Shown: piece after piece, positions 60,072 through 64,000 of the stretch
Numbering within the stretch: the stretch's first letter is position 1
How the letters are laid out: each line of letters opens with the position of its first letter
Assembly (NCBI RefSeq): GCF_020537505.1
Contig: NZ_JAJBMO010000001.1
Location: forward strand, 62,001-126,000
Direction of reading: 5' to 3'
DNA: 64,000 nucleotides
Source: Blautia glucerasea
GTDB taxonomy: Bacteria > Bacillota > Clostridia > Lachnospirales > Lachnospiraceae
Translations under genes and position numbers: made by a program
Notes under the pieces: model-generated
Seen by the model: only the letters and a program-made list of their open reading frames with translations
What the model was told of the DNA's origin: nothing
Databases searched by the model: none

Positions 60072-61919
60072 TTATGCAGTCTGCGTCTTATCAAACTGGC
60101 TGTTGTAAAGATCTGCGTAGAAGCCTTTCTTTGCAAGCAGCTCTTCATGGCTGCCCTGCTCGATAATATCGCCATCCTTCATAACCAGGATCAGATCTGC
60201 GTCCCTGATGGTGGAAAGTCTGTGAGCGATGACAAAGCTGGTTCTGCCTTTCATCAGGTTATCCATAGCTTTCTGGATCTGTACCTCGGTTCTGGTATCA
60301 ACAGAGGAGGTAGCCTCATCCAGGATCAGGATCTTATTGTCTGCAAGAATGGCTCTTGCAATTGTCAGGAGCTGCTTCTGTCCCTGGGAAACATTGCTGG
60401 TCTCCTCATCCAGAACCATGTTATAGCCTCCCGGCTGCTGCATGATAAAGTTGTGGATATGAGCAGCCTTTGCTGCTGCGATCACTTCCTCATCGGTAGC
60501 ATCCAGCCGTCCATAGCGGATGTTTTCCATAATGGTTCCGGAAAACAGCCAGGTGTCCTGAAGCACCATTCCAAACATTTCATGAAGCTCGCTTCTGTTG
60601 AAATCTTTTACATCATGGCCATCTACCTTAATAGAACCACTGTTTACATCATAGAAGCGCATGAGCAGCTTAACCATGGTGGTTTTTCCTGCACCAGTAG
60701 GCCCTACAATAGCAATTTTCTGACCATCTTTGACCTTTGCCGAAAAATCGTGGACAATGATCTTTTCCGGATTGTAACCGAAGCTTACATGATCAAATTC
60801 TACATTTCCGCTAAGTCCGTCAATAGAAACAGCATTCTCTTTGGTGGTCTCCTCTTCCTCCTCATCCAGAAACTCAAACACACGCTCGGAAGCGGCTGCT
60901 GAGGACTGAAGCAGGTTGGTTACCTGTGCAATCTGCTGGATGGGCTGGGTAAAGTTACGGATGTACTGGAAGAAGGACTGAATATCACCTACTTCAATAG
61001 AGCCTTTGATCGTGAACCATCCTCCCAGAAGAGCTACCATAACATATCCAAGGTTTCCAACAAACTGCATAACCGGCATCATGATTCCGGAGAAAAACTG
61101 AGATTTCCATGCTGATTCGTAAAGCTTCTGGTTATCTTTTTCAAATTCTGCAACTACGTCTTCTTCTTTATTAAATACCTTCACTATATTGTGTCCGCCG
61201 TAGTTCTCTTCAATCTGGCCATTTACCTCACCCAGATACTTCTGCTGTGCCTGGAAATATTTCTGGGAGTGCTTCATAACAAAATTGATGATAAGCATGG
61301 ACATCGGAAGGATCAGAAGAGCAGCCAGAGTCATCCACACATTGATGGACAGCATCATCACAAACACACCGATCAGGGTGGTAACTGACGTGATCAGCTG
61401 GGTAATACTCTGGTTCAGACTCATCTGAAGAGTATCCACATCGTTCGTTACGCGGGAAAGGATTTCGCCGTTTGTCCGGCTCTCATAATAGTTCATTGGG
61501 AGACGGCTGAATTTCTTTGAAATATCTTTACGTAAATTGTAGGTAACGTCGTTGGAAATTCCGGTCATCACATAACCCTGGATAAAGGAGAAGCAGGCGC
61601 TTGCCAGATACAGTCCTAATGTCCATAACAGAATATAGCCAATTTTTTCAAAATCAATGCTTCCGGTGCCGTTTACCTTGGCTACCAGACCGTTAAAAAG
61701 CTCTGTTGTTGCCTTTCCAAGGATCTTTGGTCCTACAATGTTAAAAACGGTTCCTACAATTGCAAACAAAAACATGAGAACGAAACGGAATTTGTAGCGT
61801 TCCATGTATTTCAAAAGTCGTTTCATTGCTCCTTTAAAGTCTTTTGCCTTTTCCCCGGAGTTCATTGCACGGCTCCGATGACCACCCATCATAGGGCCTC
61901 TGGCTTTGTTTTCACTCAT
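60072..61919 (-). CDS. ABC exporter half-transporter, second subunit
   Basis: A 615-residue fusion of a six-helix membrane domain (about 45-330) and an ATPase domain (from about 370). Walker A IVGPTGAGKTTMVKL, Walker B ILILDEATSSVD with the catalytic Glu, and switch His in FVIAHRLST are canonical. The signature is SQGQKQ rather than SGGQQ. It therefore has a competent ATP site of its own Walker motifs but contributes a weak signature to the partner site. Overlaps the upstream subunit gene by 4 bases (ATGA). Probably drug, lipid or peptide export; substrate unknown. Confidence 0.92.
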   Translation of the reverse strand: MSENKARGPMMGGHRSRAMNSGEKAKDFKGAMKRLLKYMERYKFRFVLMFLFAIVGTVFNIVGPKILGKATTELFNGLVAKVNGTGSIDFEKIGYILLWTLGLYLASACFSFIQGYVMTGISNDVTYNLRKDISKKFSRLPMNYYESRTNGEILSRVTNDVDTLQMSLNQSITQLITSVTTLIGVFVMMLSINVWMTLAALLILPMSMLIINFVMKHSQKYFQAQQKYLGEVNGQIEENYGGHNIVKVFNKEEDVVAEFEKDNQKLYESAWKSQFFSGIMMPVMQFVGNLGYVMVALLGGWFTIKGSIEVGDIQSFFQYIRNFTQPIQQIAQVTNLLQSSAAASERVFEFLDEEEEETTKENAVSIDGLSGNVEFDHVSFGYNPEKIIVHDFSAKVKDGQKIAIVGPTGAGKTTMVKLLMRFYDVNSGSIKVDGHDVKDFNRSELHEMFGMVLQDTWLFSGTIMENIRYGRLDATDEEVIAAAKAAHIHNFIMQQPGGYNMVLDEETSNVSQGQKQLLTIARAILADNKILILDEATSSVDTRTEVQIQKAMDNLMKGRTSFVIAHRLSTIRDADLILVMKDGDIIEQGSHEELLAKKGFYADLYNSQFDKTQTA

Positions 61920-64000
61920 GCTAATTCCTCCTCTGAAAGCTGTGACATGGCGATCTGGCGGTAAACCTCGCAGTTCTTCATCAGTTCCTTGTGGGTGCCG
62001 ATGCCTGCCATGTTTCCGTCATCCAGCACGATGATCTGATCTGCATTCAGGATGGTGCTGATTCGCTGTGCTACGATAATCGTGGTAATATCCTTTGTCT
62101 TTTCCTTCAGGGCCTTGCGAAGCTTGCTGTCAGTCTTGAAATCAAGTGCGGAAAAGCTGTCGTCAAAGATCAGGATCTCCGGCTTTTTGGCAATCGCTCT
62201 TGCAATGGAAAGACGCTGCTTCTGGCCACCGGATACATTATTTCCTCCCTGGGAAATAGGTGCTTTGTAGCCTTCTGGTTTCGCTTCAATAAAGTCATCG
62301 GACTGCGCGATCTGAGCTGCCAGTTTTACATCTTCCTCTGGCATATCCGGCTTACCGTAACGAATGTTGGAGTCGATGGTTCCAGAGAACAGGACTCCCT
62401 TCTGAGGTACATAGCCCAAACGGTCACGAAGCTCATGCTGTGTCATATTTCGTACATCCACACCATCTACTTTGACACAGCCCTTCGTTGCATCATAAAA
62501 TCTGGGGATCAGGTTGATCAGCGTACTCTTGCCACTTCCGGTGCTTCCGATGATAGCAACAGTCTGGCCTTTTTCTGCCTTAAAGGTAATGTCGTTGATG
62601 ACATTTTCCCCTGCTTCCGGATAAGCGAAGCTTACATGGTCAAATTCGACCGTTCCTTTTTCCTGCTTATCTGGCATTACCGGTTCCTCCGGATCATTTA
62701 CAGATGGCTCCATTTCCAGAACCTCACAGATTCGGCCGGCTGCCACGTTTGCCCTTGGGAGCATAATGGAAATAGCTGTGATCATCAGGAAGGACATAAT
62801 AATCTGCATTGCGTATTGAATAAATGCCATCATATTTCCTACCTGCATAGTTCCATTGTCAACGCCATGTGCACCGAAATAGATAATCGCTACAGATACA
62901 CCGTTCATGATCAGCATCATGATCGGCATCATAAATGTCATACAGCGGTTTACAAACAGGTTTGTCTTTGTCAGATCCATATTTGCTTTTTCAAAGCGCT
63001 CTTCCTCATGCTTCTCACGGCTGAACGCGCGGATAACCGGGATTCCGGTAAGGATTTCCCTGGTTACCAGGTTCAGACGGTCAATGAGAGTCTGCAGCCT
63101 GGTGAATTTCGGCATTGCAATCTGGAACAGTACAAAAATAACAATCAAAATAATGGCTACTGCGGCTCCAAGAATCCAGGTCATGGAGGAATCAGTCTGG
63201 AGAACCTTGATCACGCCTCCAATGCCAAGGATGGGCGCATACAGAACGATTCTGAACATCATGGTCATAACCTGCTGTACCTGCTGCACATCGTTGGTAC
63301 TTCGCGTGATCAGGGATGCAGTGGAAAATTTATGATATTCGTTACTGGAGAAATGAATGACCTTGCGGTATACATTATCTCGCAGATCATGTCCAAGGGC
63401 TGCTGCCACTCTTGCTGAAAGGAAGGTAACACTTACTGCGGCCAGCATAATCACCAACGCCATCAGAACCATCTGGATCCCGGATATCCGGATGTAATTC
63501 ATCTGAATTGCATCCAGATTCTCGCCCATAGCTTCGTATTCTGCTTTCACACCACTGACAGCGGCCTGTGTAAGAATGGATTCCGGCATGTCGGAAAGCT
63601 TCTCATCTGCAGACTCCAGCATCTGTTTTTTCGCATCCTCCGGCATTGCTGACAGAACCTGCATTGGGTCCGTTCCTTCCGGTACCTGCATCTGGGAAAG
63701 CATTTTCTGGCTCTCTTCACTGCCAGAGGTAAAAGAGGTGTACATCATCAGAGGTTTGCACAGAAGATCGTTTAATTCCTCACGTTTATCCCCTGTAATG
63801 CCATCCTTCAGTTCATATGTGTCTCCATCCAGGACATAAGAGTCCTGAACTTCTTTCTGTGTGTCTTCGTCCATAAAAATCTGCAGCTTTTCCATTGTGC
63901 CCTGACGCATTTTTTCCGGAACACCATCCGGTATTCCCCCCTGCTGGATACCTACGTTAATTACCTTGGAGGTATAATCCGGCAAGGACAGATCACAGTA
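61916..64000 (-). CDS. ABC exporter half-transporter, first subunit (5' end outside window)
   Basis: Partner of the gene above, cut by the right edge: the frame is open to base 64000, and the visible start CDLSLPDYTSKVINVGIQQGG is inside the first membrane segment, so no true start is in the window. 694 codons are visible. After the first helix there is an unusually large extracytoplasmic insert (about 20-155) before the next helices. Its ATPase domain has Walker A IGSTGSGKSTLIN, and a normal signature NVSGGQKQRLSIARAI, but Walker B ends FDDSFSALD (Asp for catalytic Glu) and the switch residue is Gln (IVAQRIST). This gives one degenerate ATP site in the heterodimer, as in BmrCD-type exporters. 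Confidence 0.93.
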   Translation of the reverse strand, partial: YCDLSLPDYTSKVINVGIQQGGIPDGVPEKMRQGTMEKLQIFMDEDTQKEVQDSYVLDGDTYELKDGITGDKREELNDLLCKPLMMYTSFTSGSEESQKMLSQMQVPEGTDPMQVLSAMPEDAKKQMLESADEKLSDMPESILTQAAVSGVKAEYEAMGENLDAIQMNYIRISGIQMVLMALVIMLAAVSVTFLSARVAAALGHDLRDNVYRKVIHFSSNEYHKFSTASLITRSTNDVQQVQQVMTMMFRIVLYAPILGIGGVIKVLQTDSSMTWILGAAVAIILIVIFVLFQIAMPKFTRLQTLIDRLNLVTREILTGIPVIRAFSREKHEEERFEKANMDLTKTNLFVNRCMTFMMPIMMLIMNGVSVAIIYFGAHGVDNGTMQVGNMMAFIQYAMQIIMSFLMITAISIMLPRANVAAGRICEVLEMEPSVNDPEEPVMPDKQEKGTVEFDHVSFAYPEAGENVINDITFKAEKGQTVAIIGSTGSGKSTLINLIPRFYDATKGCVKVDGVDVRNMTQHELRDRLGYVPQKGVLFSGTIDSNIRYGKPDMPEEDVKLAAQIAQSDDFIEAKPEGYKAPISQGGNNVSGGQKQRLSIARAIAKKPEILIFDDSFSALDFKTDSKLRKALKEKTKDITTIIVAQRISTILNADQIIVLDDGNMAGIGTHKELMKNCEVYRQIAMSQLSEEELA

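Noticed and set aside
1..64000. CRISPR arrays, tRNA, rRNA, integrase or phage genes
   Set aside because: None was seen on either strand; the repeats present are few, unevenly spaced and not associated with cas genes.

Overview
The window looks like chromosomal core DNA of a spore-forming, low to moderate G+C Firmicute, most probably a gut Lachnospiraceae (Blautia/Ruminococcus/Dorea-like; genus is inferred from overall protein style, not proven). The evidence is a complete spoIIAA-spoIIAB-sigF operon, a small alpha/beta-type spore protein gene, a valS T-box leader, pdxST, addAB, HelD, strong AGGAGG ribosome sites, and sigma-A type promoters with 17-18 base spacers. I see no rRNA, tRNA, CRISPR array, prophage or insertion sequence with a transposase. 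Nearly all genes are on the minus strand. Only the yesM/yesN-like pair, sstT, an RsmF-like methyltransferase gene and one small membrane protein are on the plus strand.

Layout. 1-4.4 kb: a YesM/YesN two-component pair (kinase cut by the left edge) and a serine/threonine symporter. 4.5-6.1 kb: the spoIIA sporulation operon. 6.3-9.1 kb: folC, a 50-residue protein missed by ordinary ORF cut-offs, and a zinc-ribbon/TPR membrane protein. 9.4-9.65 kb: a GC-rich 216-base hairpin element. 9.7-14.9 kb: valS under T-box control with an LTA-synthase-type gene behind it. 15-19.8 kb: an ABC ATPase and a 1356-residue FtsX-type permease carrying a very long extracytoplasmic coiled coil. 20-24.6 kb: a four-repeat SH3 protein and a VTC - DUF4956 - CotH cluster. 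24.8-28 kb: metY and pdxST, both vitamin B6/PLP linked. 28.2-33 kb: a two-component system, a spore protein gene with a sigma-G-like promoter, and a padR-DUF1700-DUF4097-pspC envelope-stress type operon. 33-34.7 kb: a helix-turn-helix regulator with a HipA/CtkA-like kinase. 34.7-37.8 kb: cell wall amidase, HD hydrolase, RluA-type synthase, and a deleted YbaK/EbsC remnant. 38-42.3 kb: a secreted acidic protein and a MalT/LuxR-type regulator. 42.6-51.5 kb: rsmF and addAB. 51.7-64 kb: a small membrane protein, nadE, hslO, a methyltransferase, a lipoprotein, helD, and an asymmetric two-subunit ABC exporter cut by the right edge.

The most unusual content is between genes. Two families of dispersed hairpin elements occur twice each: one with a CATCGTGCC...CTGGG terminus (9429-9644 and 44111-44213), and one with TTTAGTG terminal inverted repeats and a shared 19-base core (30695-30760 and 55167-55363). 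In the last copy the element itself supplies the stop codon of a methyltransferase gene. A 27-base GTTACTG...CAGCAAC repeat occurs at least twice, with shorter relatives elsewhere. In three places a terminator hairpin of one gene overlaps the promoter of the next.

For a possibly under-described system, the best candidates are (1) the helix-turn-helix/HipA-like kinase bicistron with its palindromic terminator-operator-promoter, (2) the VTC-DUF4956-CotH cluster, which joins a polyphosphate-polymerase-like domain to a CotH protein kinase, and (3) the ABC transporter with the giant coiled coil.
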